Positions 1-9,686 are shown, numbered from the stretch's first letter. The stretch: 64,000 nt of DNA from Caproiciproducens sp. CPB-2 (GCF_036287215.1 NZ_CP142860.1:1054001-1118000), one strand, 5' to 3'. The notes: generated from the sequence alone by a model not told the origin. Made by a program: numbers and translations.

Positions 1-1
1 C

Positions 2-1615
2 GCCATCGGTACGGATATGCCCTTTCAGTATGAGCAGAAGGTGGAAGCCCAGAACGGTTCCAGCCTTGTGTTGACTATCGACGAGGTGGTCCAGCACTTC
101 CTTGAAAAAAATCTGGAGGAAGGCGTTATCACCAACAAGGTCGGCAACCGCGCCTGCGCGATCGTCATGAATGTGAAGACCGGCGCGATTTTGGGGATGG
201 CGGTCAAAGGGGATTTCGACCCGAACAATCCGTTTGTCGTGGCCGACCAGACAGAGGCCGCCCAGATTGCCGCGATGCCCGAGGGAAAAGAGAAAACCGT
301 CGCGCTGAAAGCCGCGCAGGAAAAGCAGTGGAGAAACAAGTCGGTCAGCGATACCTATTATCCGGGCTCCGTTTTCAAAATGGTGACGGGTTCCTCCGCG
401 ATGGAAGAGGGCGTGGTCAATGAAAACTCGACCTTCTTCTGCAGCGGCTCCATCAAGGTGTCGGACAGAACGATTCACTGCTGGAGGTCGTACGGCCACG
501 GCAGCGAAACCTTTGTGCAGGGACTCTGCAATTCCTGCAATCCGGTTTTCGTACAGCTCGGCGAAAGGCTGGGCCCCGACAATTTCTTTAAGTACTTTAC
601 CGCGTTCGGCCTGACGGCCAAGACGGGCATTGATCTGCCCGGCGAGTCGCGCAGCATCTATTATACCGCCGCCCAGCTGAACCCCGTGGAGCTTGCCACG
701 GAATCCTTCGGGCAGAACTTCAGTATTACGCCTATTCAGATGATTACCGCGGCCTCTGCGGTCGCCAACGGCGGCTATATGGTGCAGCCCCATGTGGTCA
801 GCCAGATTATCGACGCCGACGGCAATATCGTGAAATCCGCCGATACAACGCCGAAGCGTCAGGTGATTTCCACCGACATTTCCCAGCGCATGTGCAAAAT
901 CCTGCAGACCAACGCCACCATCGGCACGGCGAAAAACGGCTATCTGCCCGGCTACCGTGTCGGCGGAAAGACCGGTACGTCCCAGAAGATGGATGTGTTC
1001 CAGAAGACCGGAACCATGCAGTACATCGCGTCCTATCTGGGCTTTGCCCCCGCGGACGATCCGCAGGTAGCCATGCTGGTGTTCTTTGACGAACCGCACG
1101 GCGACAGCTACTACGGCGCCGCCGTAGCCGGCCCTGTTTTCTCCAGAACGATGGAGGAAATCCTGCCGTACCTCGGCGTGGAACGCAAATATACCGATTC
1201 GGAGCTGGCGAAGCTTGACGTAAACGCTCCGGATGTTGTGGGAAAGACCATTACAGAGGCCAAAGCGGATCTTGCCAAGATGAAGCTAACGCCGAAGGTT
1301 TACGGAAGCGGGGACAAAATTGTTTCTCAGGTTCCGGAACCGGGCAAAACCATTCCGCAGAACGGTACGGTGGTGCTGTTTACGGACGATTCGGGTTCCA
1401 GCAAGACGGTCACGGTGCCGAAACTGACCGGGCTTTCCCTTTCCGCCGCCAACAAGAAGGCCGCGGACGCGGGAATCAATATCAGTATCTCCGGTGCGGC
1501 GCTGACCAACGGGACCAACCCGGTATCCAATTCTCAAAGTATTGCCGAGGGCACCAAGGTGGCACCCGGAACAGTGGTAACCGTCGGATTTATAGAGCCG
1601 AATCAGGTGGAGTAA
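2..1615 (+). CDS. spoVD: Penicillin-binding protein, SpoVD/PBP2-like, with C-terminal PASTA domains (5' partial)
   Basis: Class B penicillin-binding protein (peptidoglycan transpeptidase), anchored in the membrane with the catalytic domain outside. The frame is open to the window edge, so the N-terminus and membrane anchor are missing. Counting from the ATG at 17, the catalytic serine motif SVFK lies at about residues 118-121, an SCN motif follows near 173, and KTGTS lies near 318. Two PASTA repeats occupy roughly residues 398-460 and 466-530; they typically bind uncrosslinked peptidoglycan or muropeptides. The PASTA tail and position just upstream of mraY and an ftsW/spoVE gene match the clostridial spoVD locus rather than a generic pbpB, but the vegetative/sporulation split cannot be settled from sequence. 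The stop is 26 bases before the next gene, so cotranscription is likely. Confidence 0.9.
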   Translation, partial: AIGTDMPFQYEQKVEAQNGSSLVLTIDEVVQHFLEKNLEEGVITNKVGNRACAIVMNVKTGAILGMAVKGDFDPNNPFVVADQTEAAQIAAMPEGKEKTVALKAAQEKQWRNKSVSDTYYPGSVFKMVTGSSAMEEGVVNENSTFFCSGSIKVSDRTIHCWRSYGHGSETFVQGLCNSCNPVFVQLGERLGPDNFFKYFTAFGLTAKTGIDLPGESRSIYYTAAQLNPVELATESFGQNFSITPIQMITAASAVANGGYMVQPHVVSQIIDADGNIVKSADTTPKRQVISTDISQRMCKILQTNATIGTAKNGYLPGYRVGGKTGTSQKMDVFQKTGTMQYIASYLGFAPADDPQVAMLVFFDEPHGDSYYGAAVAGPVFSRTMEEILPYLGVERKYTDSELAKLDVNAPDVVGKTITEAKADLAKMKLTPKVYGSGDKIVSQVPEPGKTIPQNGTVVLFTDDSGSSKTVTVPKLTGLSLSAANKKAADAGINISISGAALTNGTNPVSNSQSIAEGTKVAPGTVVTVGFIEPNQVE

Positions 1616-1641
1616 TCATTTAGAGCAGGGGGATGACAATT

Positions 1642-2142
1642 TTGGCAAACTTTCATTCAGCGAAAAAGCTGATTGCTGTAAGCGATAAAAAGGGGCATAC
1701 TATTTCGGTGCTGAACGATATTCTGGCTTTCTGCGGCCACGAAAATTATTTGCTCGCGCCGGCGGGGGAAAGTGTTCCGGAAGATGTGCAGCCTGCGGTT
1801 CTGCTCCTCTGCGACGCCCAGCGCCCGGCTGCCGACGGATTTGCGGTCTGCGTGGCGGACTACGCCTTTTCCGCCATGCCTGAAATCGCCGCCCTGAAGC
1901 CGCTTACTTATTCCACGGTCAGCGACAGCGCGGACTTTACGGCGAGAAATATCCGGAAGCTTCCGGAAGGGTTTGCCGCCTTTGAAATGATCGGGGTCGG
2001 CGTGATCGGCCGGGTCAGGCTCGCGGCCGACAGCCTGGACTGGGTCGGTCCCGCGCTGGCCGCCGCCGCGGCGGCGATTGCCTGCGGGATTTCGTTTGCC
2101 GAGGTGCTCGACGCGCTGAACAGCCTTCAAATCGGGGATTAA
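1642..2142 (+). CDS. Degenerate Mur-ligase-like protein in the murE/murF position
   Basis: A protein of about 166 residues with no confident family. Its C-terminal half reads like the end of a Mur-ligase central domain: a threonine/serine-rich strand, then a segment with ADFTARNIRKLP, a VRL strand, and an Ala-rich helix followed by GISFAEVLDALNSL, which resembles the helix that closes that domain in MurD/E/F. There is no GxxGKT ATP-binding loop and no separate C-terminal ligase domain, so ligase activity is unlikely. The TTG at 1642 is chosen because AGGGGG (1627-1632) sits nine bases upstream; an ATG at 1633 touches that site. It lies between spoVD and mraY, where murE and murF usually sit. 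Resemblance is by eye; a lineage-specific division protein is the alternative. Confidence 0.55.
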   Translation: MANFHSAKKLIAVSDKKGHTISVLNDILAFCGHENYLLAPAGESVPEDVQPAVLLLCDAQRPAADGFAVCVADYAFSAMPEIAALKPLTYSTVSDSADFTARNIRKLPEGFAAFEMIGVGVIGRVRLAADSLDWVGPALAAAAAAIACGISFAEVLDALNSLQIGD

Positions 2143-2223
2143 AAAAACAAAAGAATTATGGTATAATAAAATGCTTGTACTTTGCGTGCGGGCGACAACG
2201 ATAAAAAGGTGGAGTCAGAACAT

Positions 2224-3231
2224 ATGAACTCGGTTTGGATCATTTCCACGGTTATTCTTTCCTTTGGAATCACCGCTCTGCTCGGCAGATGGATGGTACC
2301 TTTTCTGCATAAGATCAATTTCGGCCAGACGATCCGTGAGGTCGGTCCCAGGTGGCACCAGAAGAAAAACGGTACCCCGACGATGGGCGGCTTTATGTTT
2401 ATGATCGGGATTGTCGCCGCCGTTCTGGTCTGTGTGCCGCTTTATTACAGCGTGACCGAAAAGAATTCCTTGGAAATGATGATGAGGACGAAAGTTTTCG
2501 GCGGCCTGCTGATGGCAATCGGCTTTGGGGCGGTCGGATTTTTCGACGATTATATCAAGGTTGTCAAAAAGCGCAATCTGGGACTGAACGTGCGGCAGAA
2601 GCTCGTTCTGCAGTTTATCATCGCGGCCGCCTATCTCTATTCGCTGCGCCTGGCCGGAAGCACCTCCGCCACGCTGATTCCGTTTGTGGGCAGCGTCGAT
2701 CTGGGCGTCTGGTACTGGGTCATCGCGCTGCTCGGCATTGTCGGAATGGTGAACGCCGTCAATTTCACGGACGGCATCGACGGGCTGAACGCTACGGTTA
2801 CTTTTTTCGTAAGCCTTTTTTTCATGCTGATTGCCGGCATGATCGGCATTCACGGGATCAGTATTTTTGCCGCCGCCGCCGCGGGCGGGTGCCTCGGCTT
2901 CCTGATCTGGAACATGAACCCGGCGAAGGTCTTTATGGGGGACACCGGCTCGCTTTTTCTGGGCGGAATCGTGTGCGCTCTCGGCTTCGGGCTGAATCTT
3001 CCGATTTTGATTTTGCCGCTCGGTATTATTTATATCTGCGAAATTCTTTCCGTTGTGCTTCAGGTGTCTTATTTTAAGGCAACGCACGGAAAGCGGCTCT
3101 TTAAAATGAGCCCGATTCATCATCACTTTGAAATGTGCGGATGGGGAGAGCTGAAAATCTGCCGCGTGTTCGGTCTGGTGACGGTGCTGTTCGGCATCGG
3201 CTCCGCCCTTCTCGTATATTATGGATTTTGA
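2224..3231 (+). CDS. mraY: Phospho-N-acetylmuramoyl-pentapeptide-transferase
   Basis: Transfers phospho-MurNAc-pentapeptide from the UDP precursor to undecaprenyl phosphate, giving lipid I on the inner face of the membrane. The 335-residue product is polytopic with about ten hydrophobic segments. Family motifs are present: DDYIKVVKKRNLGL, NFTDGIDGLNA and, near the C-terminus, HHHFEMCGWGE, which together supply the acidic and histidine residues of the active site. The start at 2224 follows GGTGGAG (about 2209-2215); an in-frame TTG at 2182 has no ribosome site. A TATAAT (2162-2167) in the 80-base gap hints at an internal promoter with a poor -35. murD, which often follows mraY, is absent here. 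Confidence 0.97.
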   Translation: MNSVWIISTVILSFGITALLGRWMVPFLHKINFGQTIREVGPRWHQKKNGTPTMGGFMFMIGIVAAVLVCVPLYYSVTEKNSLEMMMRTKVFGGLLMAIGFGAVGFFDDYIKVVKKRNLGLNVRQKLVLQFIIAAAYLYSLRLAGSTSATLIPFVGSVDLGVWYWVIALLGIVGMVNAVNFTDGIDGLNATVTFFVSLFFMLIAGMIGIHGISIFAAAAAGGCLGFLIWNMNPAKVFMGDTGSLFLGGIVCALGFGLNLPILILPLGIIYICEILSVVLQVSYFKATHGKRLFKMSPIHHHFEMCGWGELKICRVFGLVTVLFGIGSALLVYYGF

Positions 3232-3341
3232 CCGAATATTTTCGCCGTGTGTGCGCAGTATTTAATTGTGACAAATATTTTATTTCCCATATGCTTAAAT
3301 AGACAGGAATGCATGCCCTGAGATGGAAAAAGGGGGATACC

Positions 3342-4571
3342 ATGACGAGAACAAAAGAAAAAGACCATACCGCCCCCCGCGGTTCCCGGAAAAAAGAAGA
3401 GGACACCAGGGAGTCGGTACCAAACGGAATCCGGAAAAAGTTCCGGATCTTTTCCGTGCGTTCAGGCATGGATATGCCCTTTTTGTTTTTGATTCTCACC
3501 CTGCTTGTCATCGGTTTGGTGATGCTCTTTTCGGCGAGCTATGCCAACGCGTACTACCGCCATGGAAGCAGCTACTTCTTTATCAGCCGCCAGGCTGTCT
3601 TTGCGGTTCTGGGCGTTACCGCCATGATTTTTATCTCGTATTTCGATTACCACCATCTGCACAAGTTCGCCATTCCCTTTCTCCTTTTATCCTTTATGAT
3701 GCTGGCCCTTGTGCTTTTTATGCCGCGTATCAACGGCGTTCACCGCTGGATCGATCTGGGGCCGTTAGGGCAGTTCCAGCCGTCCGAACTCTCCAAATTC
3801 GCGGTGATACTGGTGTTTTCCCACCTGATTTCCCTCAATTTCAAACGGATGGATACCTTTCGGTACGGCGTTCTGCCGTATATTTTGATTCTTGGCGCCA
3901 CAGTCGGCCTGCTGGTGCTGGAACCCCATATTTCCGCCACCGTCATTATGGTGCTTCTGGCCGGGGTGATGCTGTTTATCGGCGGGGTCCGCCTGCGCTG
4001 GTTCGGGCTTGCGTTCGGCGGCGCCGGCGCGGCGGTCGCTTACCTGGTTCTGTTTACGCAGAAGTTCAGCTATGCCAATGACCGTATTGTCGCCTGGCTG
4101 GACCCTTTTTCCACGGCGAGCAAGGCGATTATGGAGGACACCTGGCAGACGCGGCAGTCGCTTTACGCAATCGGCTCCGGCGGCCTGCTCGGGCTGGGGC
4201 TCGGCCAGTCGAGGCAGAAATATCTGTATCTTCCCGAACCGCAGAACGATTTCATTTTTGCGATCGTCTGTGAGGAGCTGGGCTTCATCGGCGCGCTGAT
4301 CATCATCATCCTGTTTGCCATGCTGGTCTGGCGCGGCATCACCATTTCGCTCAAGGCCAAGGACAAATTCGGCATGCTGCTCGGGATCGGGCTGGTCGTT
4401 CAGGTCGGGCTTCAGGTGGTCCTGAATATCGCCGTTGTGACCAACACCATTCCGAACACCGGTATCAGCCTGCCGTTTTTCAGCTACGGGGGCACGTCGC
4501 TGGTCATCCTGCTGGCGGAGATGGGAATCGTGCTCTCCATCTCGCGAACGTCGGCGATTGAAAAAACTTAG
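3342..4571 (+). CDS. spoVE: SEDS-family peptidoglycan polymerase, FtsW/SpoVE type
   Basis: SEDS glycosyltransferase that polymerises lipid II with a partner class B penicillin-binding protein, here probably the spoVD-like protein upstream. The 409-residue product has a charged N-terminal tail of about 45 residues, then about ten membrane segments. Family signatures include HRWIDLGPLGQFQPSELSK, the PEPQNDFIFA loop and GGTSLVILLAEMG near the C-terminus. The ATG at 3342 follows AGGGGGA with good spacing; an ATG at 3309 lacks one. Whether it is the division protein FtsW or the sporulation paralogue SpoVE cannot be separated from sequence; the spoVD neighbour favours SpoVE or a shared role. Confidence 0.9.
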   Translation: MTRTKEKDHTAPRGSRKKEEDTRESVPNGIRKKFRIFSVRSGMDMPFLFLILTLLVIGLVMLFSASYANAYYRHGSSYFFISRQAVFAVLGVTAMIFISYFDYHHLHKFAIPFLLLSFMMLALVLFMPRINGVHRWIDLGPLGQFQPSELSKFAVILVFSHLISLNFKRMDTFRYGVLPYILILGATVGLLVLEPHISATVIMVLLAGVMLFIGGVRLRWFGLAFGGAGAAVAYLVLFTQKFSYANDRIVAWLDPFSTASKAIMEDTWQTRQSLYAIGSGGLLGLGLGQSRQKYLYLPEPQNDFIFAIVCEELGFIGALIIIILFAMLVWRGITISLKAKDKFGMLLGIGLVVQVGLQVVLNIAVVTNTIPNTGISLPFFSYGGTSLVILLAEMGIVLSISRTSAIEKT

Positions 4572-4609
4572 CACCCGCCATTGGCGGTCAATATAAAAGG
4601 GGTATTGCC

Positions 4610-5731
4610 ATGAAAGTTCTATTTGCCGGCGGCGGCACCGCGGGACATATCAACCCGGCGCTTGCCATTGCCGGGTATCTTCGTGAAAAGGAGCCGGACG
4701 CACAGATCCTTTACGTCGGCGCGAAGGGCGGGATGGAGGAACGGCTGGTTCCCGCCGCGGGTTTCGACTTTGAGAGTATCACCATTTCCGGCTTTCAGCG
4801 TAAGCTGAACTGGAAAAATATCAAAAAAAATGTAAAGACCGTGGTCCATGTTTTCACTTCGAGCCGGGAGGCCCGCAAAATCATTCGGGAGTTTCAGCCC
4901 GATCTCTGTGTGGGTACCGGCGGCTATGTGGCCGGGCCGGTCCTGCGCGAAGCGATGAAGATGAAAATTCCGTCGGTCATCCACGAGCAGAATGCGTTTC
5001 CGGGCGTGACCAATAAAATGCTCTCCAAACACGCGGACAGAACGATGCTTGCGGTATTGGACGCTCAGAAATATCTCGACCCGGCGGCCAGATGCGTCCT
5101 TACCGGCAACCCGGTGAGACAGGCCGTCATCCGCGCGAACCGGGAGGAATCCCGTAAAGCGCTGCATCTGGACGAGCGTCCGGTGATCCTTTCGTTCGGC
5201 GGAAGCCTCGGCGCCCGTAAAATCAACGAGGCCGCTGCCGACCTGCTCGTCAAAAGCGCCCGGACGGACCGTTTCCAGCATATTCACGGCTACGGCCAGT
5301 GGGGCGGATGGTTTCCCGACCTGCTGAAAGAAAAGGGGCTGAATCTGTCGGAGCATCCCCATATCGATGTCCGGGAATATATCAACAATATGCCCGAATG
5401 CCTTGCCGCCGCGGACCTTGTGATCTGCCGTGCGGGAGCAATCTCTCTCAGCGAGCTGCAGGCGCAGGGGAAGGCGGCTATTCTGATTCCGTCGCCCAAT
5501 GTGGCGGAAAATCATCAGTATCACAACGCCATGGCCATGGTCAGCCGCAAGGCGGCCGCCATTTTAGAGGAAAAAGATCTTTCCGGCCCGGCCCTGTGCA
5601 AAATGGTGGACGACCTTTTCCGGCAGCCAGAAACCATCCGGTCGCTGGGGGAAAACGCGCACAGTATGGCGATTCTTGATACCAATGAACGAATTTACAA
5701 AATCATGAAAGAGGTATTGGCAGGCACCTGA
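4610..5731 (+). CDS. murG: UDP-GlcNAc:undecaprenyl-P-P-MurNAc-pentapeptide GlcNAc transferase
   Basis: Adds GlcNAc to lipid I to form lipid II at the cytoplasmic face of the membrane. The 373-residue length is normal. It has the N-terminal glycine-rich loop GGGTAGHINPALAIA, the IHEQNAFPG motif, the interdomain GGSLGA motif near residue 199, and the nucleotide-sugar pocket with CRAGAISLSELQAQGKAA and the ENHQ motif. The start follows an AAAAGGGG site. It is 38 bases after the SEDS gene, consistent with one cell-wall operon. Confidence 0.97.
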   Translation: MKVLFAGGGTAGHINPALAIAGYLREKEPDAQILYVGAKGGMEERLVPAAGFDFESITISGFQRKLNWKNIKKNVKTVVHVFTSSREARKIIREFQPDLCVGTGGYVAGPVLREAMKMKIPSVIHEQNAFPGVTNKMLSKHADRTMLAVLDAQKYLDPAARCVLTGNPVRQAVIRANREESRKALHLDERPVILSFGGSLGARKINEAAADLLVKSARTDRFQHIHGYGQWGGWFPDLLKEKGLNLSEHPHIDVREYINNMPECLAAADLVICRAGAISLSELQAQGKAAILIPSPNVAENHQYHNAMAMVSRKAAAILEEKDLSGPALCKMVDDLFRQPETIRSLGENAHSMAILDTNERIYKIMKEVLAGT

Positions 5732-5796
5732 GAAAGCAATTCACAGCAGAACAAAAGACCGCATAGTATGTGATTAGACTATGTGGGGGTGTTGTT

Positions 5797-7050
5797 ATGT
5801 CAGAGCTTTTAATACAGGGACCGAATAAATTACAGGGTGAAATCCATATCCACGGCGCAAAAAACAGCACATTGCCTCTTATGGCGGCTTCTTTACTCTG
5901 TAGTGGCCAATGCATACTACATAATTGTCCTATTTTGTCGGATGTGGACACATCCTTAAAGATTTTGCGGTATCTCGGCTGCCATGTGGAACGCTCCGGC
6001 AGCGACGTGACCATTGACCCGAGCAGTGCAAACGAATATGAGATACCGGACCTTCTGATGCGTGAAATGCGCTCCTCCATTATTTTTTTGGGAGCGATCG
6101 TCAGCCGGATGGGCAAAGCGGAGCTTTCCTTCCCCGGCGGCTGTGAGCTTGGCCCAAGACCCATTGACCTGCACCTTCTGGCGCTGCGGAAAATGGGAGT
6201 CATCATTAACGAAGACCACGGCTGTCTGAAATGCAGCGCGCCGAACGGGATTCAGGGGGCCTGTATCAATCTGTCGTTCCCAAGCGTGGGGGCTACGGAA
6301 AACATCATCATCGCGGCCAGCCGCGCAAAGGGGACTACGGTCATCACCAACGCGGCGCGCGAACCCGAAATCTGGGATCTGGCCGATTTTCTGAATTCCT
6401 GCGGCGCGAAAATCCAGGGAGCCGGAGAAAGCACCGTCGTCATTGAAGGAGTCGCAGGCCTGACCGGGTGTGAACACAGCGTGATTCCCGACCGCATCGC
6501 GGCGGCAACCTATTTAACGGCGGCCGCGATCACCGGCAGCACGCTCACGGTTGCCAGCGTGATCCCCGAACATATTTCACCCGTTATCCCCGCTTTTGAA
6601 GAGTGCGGGTGCCAGATCGATATTCTGGGCCGCAACATTAAAATAACGGCGCCGAAACGGCTGGGAAGAGTCAAAAGCATCCGGACGATGCCCTACCCCG
6701 GGTTCCCGACCGACGCGCAGGCGCCGGTGATGGCAATGACCACGCTGGCGGACGGCACCAGTATTTTTGTTGAAAATATTTTTGAAAGCCGCTATAAGCA
6801 TGTCGGAGAGCTGATGCGCCTGGGAGCCAACATCAAGGTGGAGGGGCGCGTCGCGATCGTCGAGGGGGTCAGCCGGCTGTCCGGCGCGCCGGTGGAGGCC
6901 GCGGACCTGCGCGGCGGAGCCGCCTTAGTGGTAGCAGGGCTTGCGGCGCAGGGCACCACGCTGATTTCCGGTTTAAAGCATCTGGACCGCGGCTACGAGA
7001 GCATTGAAAAGAGCCTGGCTATGCTGGGAGCGGACATTAAAAGAATTTAA
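5797..7050 (+). CDS. murA: UDP-N-acetylglucosamine 1-carboxyvinyltransferase
   Basis: First committed step of peptidoglycan synthesis: enolpyruvyl transfer from phosphoenolpyruvate to UDP-GlcNAc in the cytoplasm. The 417-residue product starts with the family pattern for substrate binding (GAKNSTLPLMAAS). The catalytic cysteine that fosfomycin alkylates is present in PGGCELGPRPIDLH near residue 117, so the enzyme is predicted to be fosfomycin sensitive. The ATG at 5797 is preceded by GTGGGGGTG; an upstream GTG at 5770 lacks a site. It follows murG by 65 bases and is followed by divIB after 23. Confidence 0.97.
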   Translation: MSELLIQGPNKLQGEIHIHGAKNSTLPLMAASLLCSGQCILHNCPILSDVDTSLKILRYLGCHVERSGSDVTIDPSSANEYEIPDLLMREMRSSIIFLGAIVSRMGKAELSFPGGCELGPRPIDLHLLALRKMGVIINEDHGCLKCSAPNGIQGACINLSFPSVGATENIIIAASRAKGTTVITNAAREPEIWDLADFLNSCGAKIQGAGESTVVIEGVAGLTGCEHSVIPDRIAAATYLTAAAITGSTLTVASVIPEHISPVIPAFEECGCQIDILGRNIKITAPKRLGRVKSIRTMPYPGFPTDAQAPVMAMTTLADGTSIFVENIFESRYKHVGELMRLGANIKVEGRVAIVEGVSRLSGAPVEAADLRGGAALVVAGLAAQGTTLISGLKHLDRGYESIEKSLAMLGADIKRI

Positions 7051-7073
7051 TCCCACTACCGGAGGAATTACAA

Positions 7074-8054
7074 ATGGACAGGAACCGAAGAAACAGCAAG
7101 GATGCCATCCCGCGCGTTTACGACAAGAAAAGCGGGGAATACCGTCCTGTCTCCGAATGGGAAGAACAGGGCGCGGGCGCGCGCGTCGGCGCAAAATACG
7201 CTTCGCCGAAGCGCAGGGCAGATAACCGGAAAAGGCGCAGGCGAAGGTTCCTTCTGCTGTTTTACGTTTTCCTGTTTCTCACGGTGATTGTGGGGGCGGT
7301 GGTCGTTTCCCTGACCGTCCTGTTTAAAATAGAGACCATAGAGGTTTCCGGGACCTCCCGCTATCCGGCGCAGGAGATTGTGCAGGCGGGAGGAATCCGG
7401 AAAGGGGAAAATCTTTTCCTTGCCCATACCAAAAGCGCGGCGGCCGCCATCCAGCAAAAGCTGCCGTATATCGGCACGGCGAAGGTTTCCCGGCGCCTTC
7501 CTGCCAAGATTGTGATCGAGGTAACGGAGGAAGCCGTTTCCGGCGCGATCGAGTACAAGGGAAAATACGCGGTGGTCAGCGCAAACGGCAAGGTGCTTGA
7601 GCTGGCGGAAAAGATGCCGGAAAACTGCACCTCCATCAAAGGGCTTTCGCTTTCCAAAGCCGAGGCCGGGAAAGCTGTCGTTTACGCGGACGCTTCTCAG
7701 AAAGAGACCTTTCAGAGCCTCAGCGCCGCGATCAGCGCCAACAAGTTTGAAAAGATTACGGAGATGGATTTCAGCAATCCATACAAAATCCAGGTTGTCT
7801 ACGACGGACGCATTATTATGAACCTTGGCCTGCCGTCCGATCTGGATTATAAACTCCGCTTTGCAAAACGTATTTTTGATGAGGGAAGAATCAAGGAGAA
7901 CGAACGGGGCACGCTGAATCTTTCCGTAGTAGTGGAAGACAACAACGCCTTCTTTGATCCCAACTATTCGGTTTCCTCTCCCGCGTCTTCTTCCGCGTCT
8001 TCTTCTGCGTCCTCTTCCAAGGCGAGTCAGCCTTCACAAAATAGCAGTGGATAG
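7074..8054 (+). CDS. divIB: Cell division protein DivIB/FtsQ
   Basis: Bitopic divisome protein that bridges cytoplasmic and extracellular division proteins. Visible layout: basic cytoplasmic tail of about 60 residues, one membrane helix at about residues 61-83, then a POTRA-type domain starting at KIETIEVSGTSRYPAQEI, the beta domain, and a low-complexity C-terminal tail very rich in Ser and Ala (the last 30 residues), probably extracellular and disordered. The start follows GGAGGAATT. It is directly upstream of ftsZ with a 170-base AT-rich gap, which probably carries the ftsZ promoter. Confidence 0.92.
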   Translation: MDRNRRNSKDAIPRVYDKKSGEYRPVSEWEEQGAGARVGAKYASPKRRADNRKRRRRRFLLLFYVFLFLTVIVGAVVVSLTVLFKIETIEVSGTSRYPAQEIVQAGGIRKGENLFLAHTKSAAAAIQQKLPYIGTAKVSRRLPAKIVIEVTEEAVSGAIEYKGKYAVVSANGKVLELAEKMPENCTSIKGLSLSKAEAGKAVVYADASQKETFQSLSAAISANKFEKITEMDFSNPYKIQVVYDGRIIMNLGLPSDLDYKLRFAKRIFDEGRIKENERGTLNLSVVVEDNNAFFDPNYSVSSPASSSASSSASSSKASQPSQNSSG

Positions 8055-8226
8055 TTCTTTTTATGAATATTAATATCCGCGAATTATACTATACTGAATA
8101 AGATAGAATTTTATTGAAATTGTGACCGATAAGTGTTAAATTAATATTATATAAAAAATATAATGTTTGCAGCCGCGGCAGCCCGCCGGGCGCGAATGAT
8201 TACGTATATTAAGGGGGATGCAGCAC

Positions 8227-9318
8227 ATGTCTTTCGAGATTGACAATGACTTTGACAACATTGTGCAGATTAAAGTAATCGGTGTGGGCGGCGGCGGCGG
8301 AAACGCGATTGACCGCATGGTCACTATGGGTGTCCAGGGCGTTGAGTTTATCAGTGTAAATACGGACAAACAGGCGCTTTACCGTTCCAAGGCCACACAG
8401 AAAATACAGATCGGAGAAAAAGTCACGCACGGAAAGGGCGCGGGCTCCAAGCCGGAAATGGGGCAGAAGGCCGCGGATGAAAGCCGCGAAGCCATCGCGG
8501 CCGCCATCAGGGGCAGCGACATGGTTTTCATCACCGCCGGTATGGGCGGCGGGACAGGCACCGGCGCCGCACCGATTGTCGCGGAGATTGCGCGCGACAT
8601 GGGCGTTCTGACCGTTGGAATTGTGACCAAGCCCTTTGATTTTGAAGGCCGGCGCCGTATGGAGCAGGCCGAAAGCGGAATTACCGCCCTGCGCGAGCAT
8701 GTGGACTCCCTTGTTGTCATCCCGAATGAAAGACTGAAGCTGGTCAGCGAACAGCGCATCACCCTTATCAACGCCTTCTCCATTGCCGACGATGTTCTCC
8801 GTCAGGGCGTACAGAGCATTTCGGATCTGATCAAGCTGCCCGGCCTTGTCAACCTGGACTTTGCAGACGTCACCGCGGTCATGAAGGACGCCGGCTACGC
8901 GCACATGGGCGTGGGCAGGGCTTCCGGCAAGGATAAAGCGGAAACCGCCGCCAATATGGCGATTTCCAGCCCGCTTCTCGAAACCGCCATCAACGGTGCC
9001 AAGGGCGTCATTATCAATATTACCTCTTCGCCGGACATCGGTCTGGATGAAATCGAGACAGCCTCTTCCATGATTGCTGAACAGGCGCATCAGGATGCCA
9101 ACATTATCTGGGGCGCGGCGTTCGATGAGAACATGGACGACGAAATGAGTGTTACGGTCATCGCCACGGGCTTCGCCACCACCAACGGAACGGTTTTCTC
9201 TTCGGACAAGCCGGAGCAGGACGCCAAACGGGACGAGCCCGCAAAGCCGGTCAGCAAGCCCAACCCGATCGACGACGAGGACTTCACCGACATCATGTCG
9301 ATTTTTAACCGCAAATAA
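8227..9318 (+). CDS. ftsZ: Cell division GTPase FtsZ
   Basis: Tubulin-like GTPase that forms the cytokinetic ring. The 363-residue product has [13 protein letters not shown] at the nucleotide site, the tubulin signature [10 protein letters not shown] near residue 103, the T7 synergy loop near NLDFADV, a poorly conserved linker, and a short conserved C-terminal peptide ending [12 protein letters not shown] that would bind FtsA/SepF-type partners. The ATG at 8227 follows AGGGGG by nine bases; the ATG at 8218 overlaps that site. ftsA is not adjacent. A strong terminator follows at 9343-9374. Confidence 0.98.
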   Translation: MSFEIDNDFDNIVQIKVIGVGGGGGNAIDRMVTMGVQGVEFISVNTDKQALYRSKATQKIQIGEKVTHGKGAGSKPEMGQKAADESREAIAAAIRGSDMVFITAGMGGGTGTGAAPIVAEIARDMGVLTVGIVTKPFDFEGRRRMEQAESGITALREHVDSLVVIPNERLKLVSEQRITLINAFSIADDVLRQGVQSISDLIKLPGLVNLDFADVTAVMKDAGYAHMGVGRASGKDKAETAANMAISSPLLETAINGAKGVIINITSSPDIGLDEIETASSMIAEQAHQDANIIWGAAFDENMDDEMSVTVIATGFATTNGTVFSSDKPEQDAKRDEPAKPVSKPNPIDDEDFTDIMSIFNRK

Positions 9319-9342
9319 GTGAAACAGTACATAGCGGCCTTT

Positions 9343-9374
9343 CGGCGGATACGGGAACGTATCCGCCGTTTTTT
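9343..9374 (+). terminator. Intrinsic terminator after ftsZ
   Basis: Perfect 11-base stem (CGGCGGATACG and its complement) with a GGAA loop followed by six T. It ends the division-gene transcript 25 bases after the ftsZ stop. Confidence 0.93.
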
Positions 9375-9495
9375 GCTTTCTATCAAAATGCACGATAAAA
9401 TCCGGTTAGAATTTGCCTAATTCATTCAAAATGAGCCATGTAGAGCATTTTAGAACAGATTTGAACAAATATTGCTCAAAATACCCCGATTGCTC

Positions 9496-9523
9496 TTGTA
9501 ATCTCCTGATATTGTGTTATAAT
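9496..9523 (+). promoter_or_regulatory. Promoter for the CorA-type gene
   Basis: TTGTAA (9496-9501), 16-base spacer, TATAAT (9518-9523). It gives a 5' leader of about 100 bases before the CorA-like start. The rest of the 9375-9630 gap is AT-rich with no other feature seen except the short ORF at 9573. Confidence 0.6.
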
Positions 9524-9572
9524 AGCTTTTGGAATAAAGACATCCAAATTTGAACATACTGGGGGTGGCATT

Positions 9573-9686
9573 GTGAAACCTGACCCTTTAAGTCGACACT
9601 TCATTCAATTTCATAAAGGAGATGAGCGCAATGCTATCCTATTACAAGACGATCAACGGTCACATCTCGCCGATTCCTTCCTGTGA
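9573..9686 (+). CDS. Possible 37-codon upstream ORF overlapping the corA start
   Basis: A GTG-initiated ORF behind GGGGGTGG (9561-9568) that begins Val-Lys-Pro-Asp-Pro and ends 56 bases inside the CorA-type gene in another frame. Two early proline codons recall the proline-containing leader ORFs of enterobacterial Mg2+ transporter mRNAs, but no homology is claimed. It could couple or attenuate translation of the transporter, or be chance. Confidence 0.25.
   Translation: MKPDPLSRHFIQFHKGDERNAILLQDDQRSHLADSFL

Noticed and set aside
3232..3341. Possible sporulation sigma promoter before the SEDS gene
   Set aside because: CATATGCT resembles a SigE -10, but no -35 lies at the right spacing.
9375..9630. 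Possible Mg2+ riboswitch (M-box) upstream of the CorA gene
   Set aside because: The leader is only about 100 bases and shows no M-box conserved blocks or terminator.
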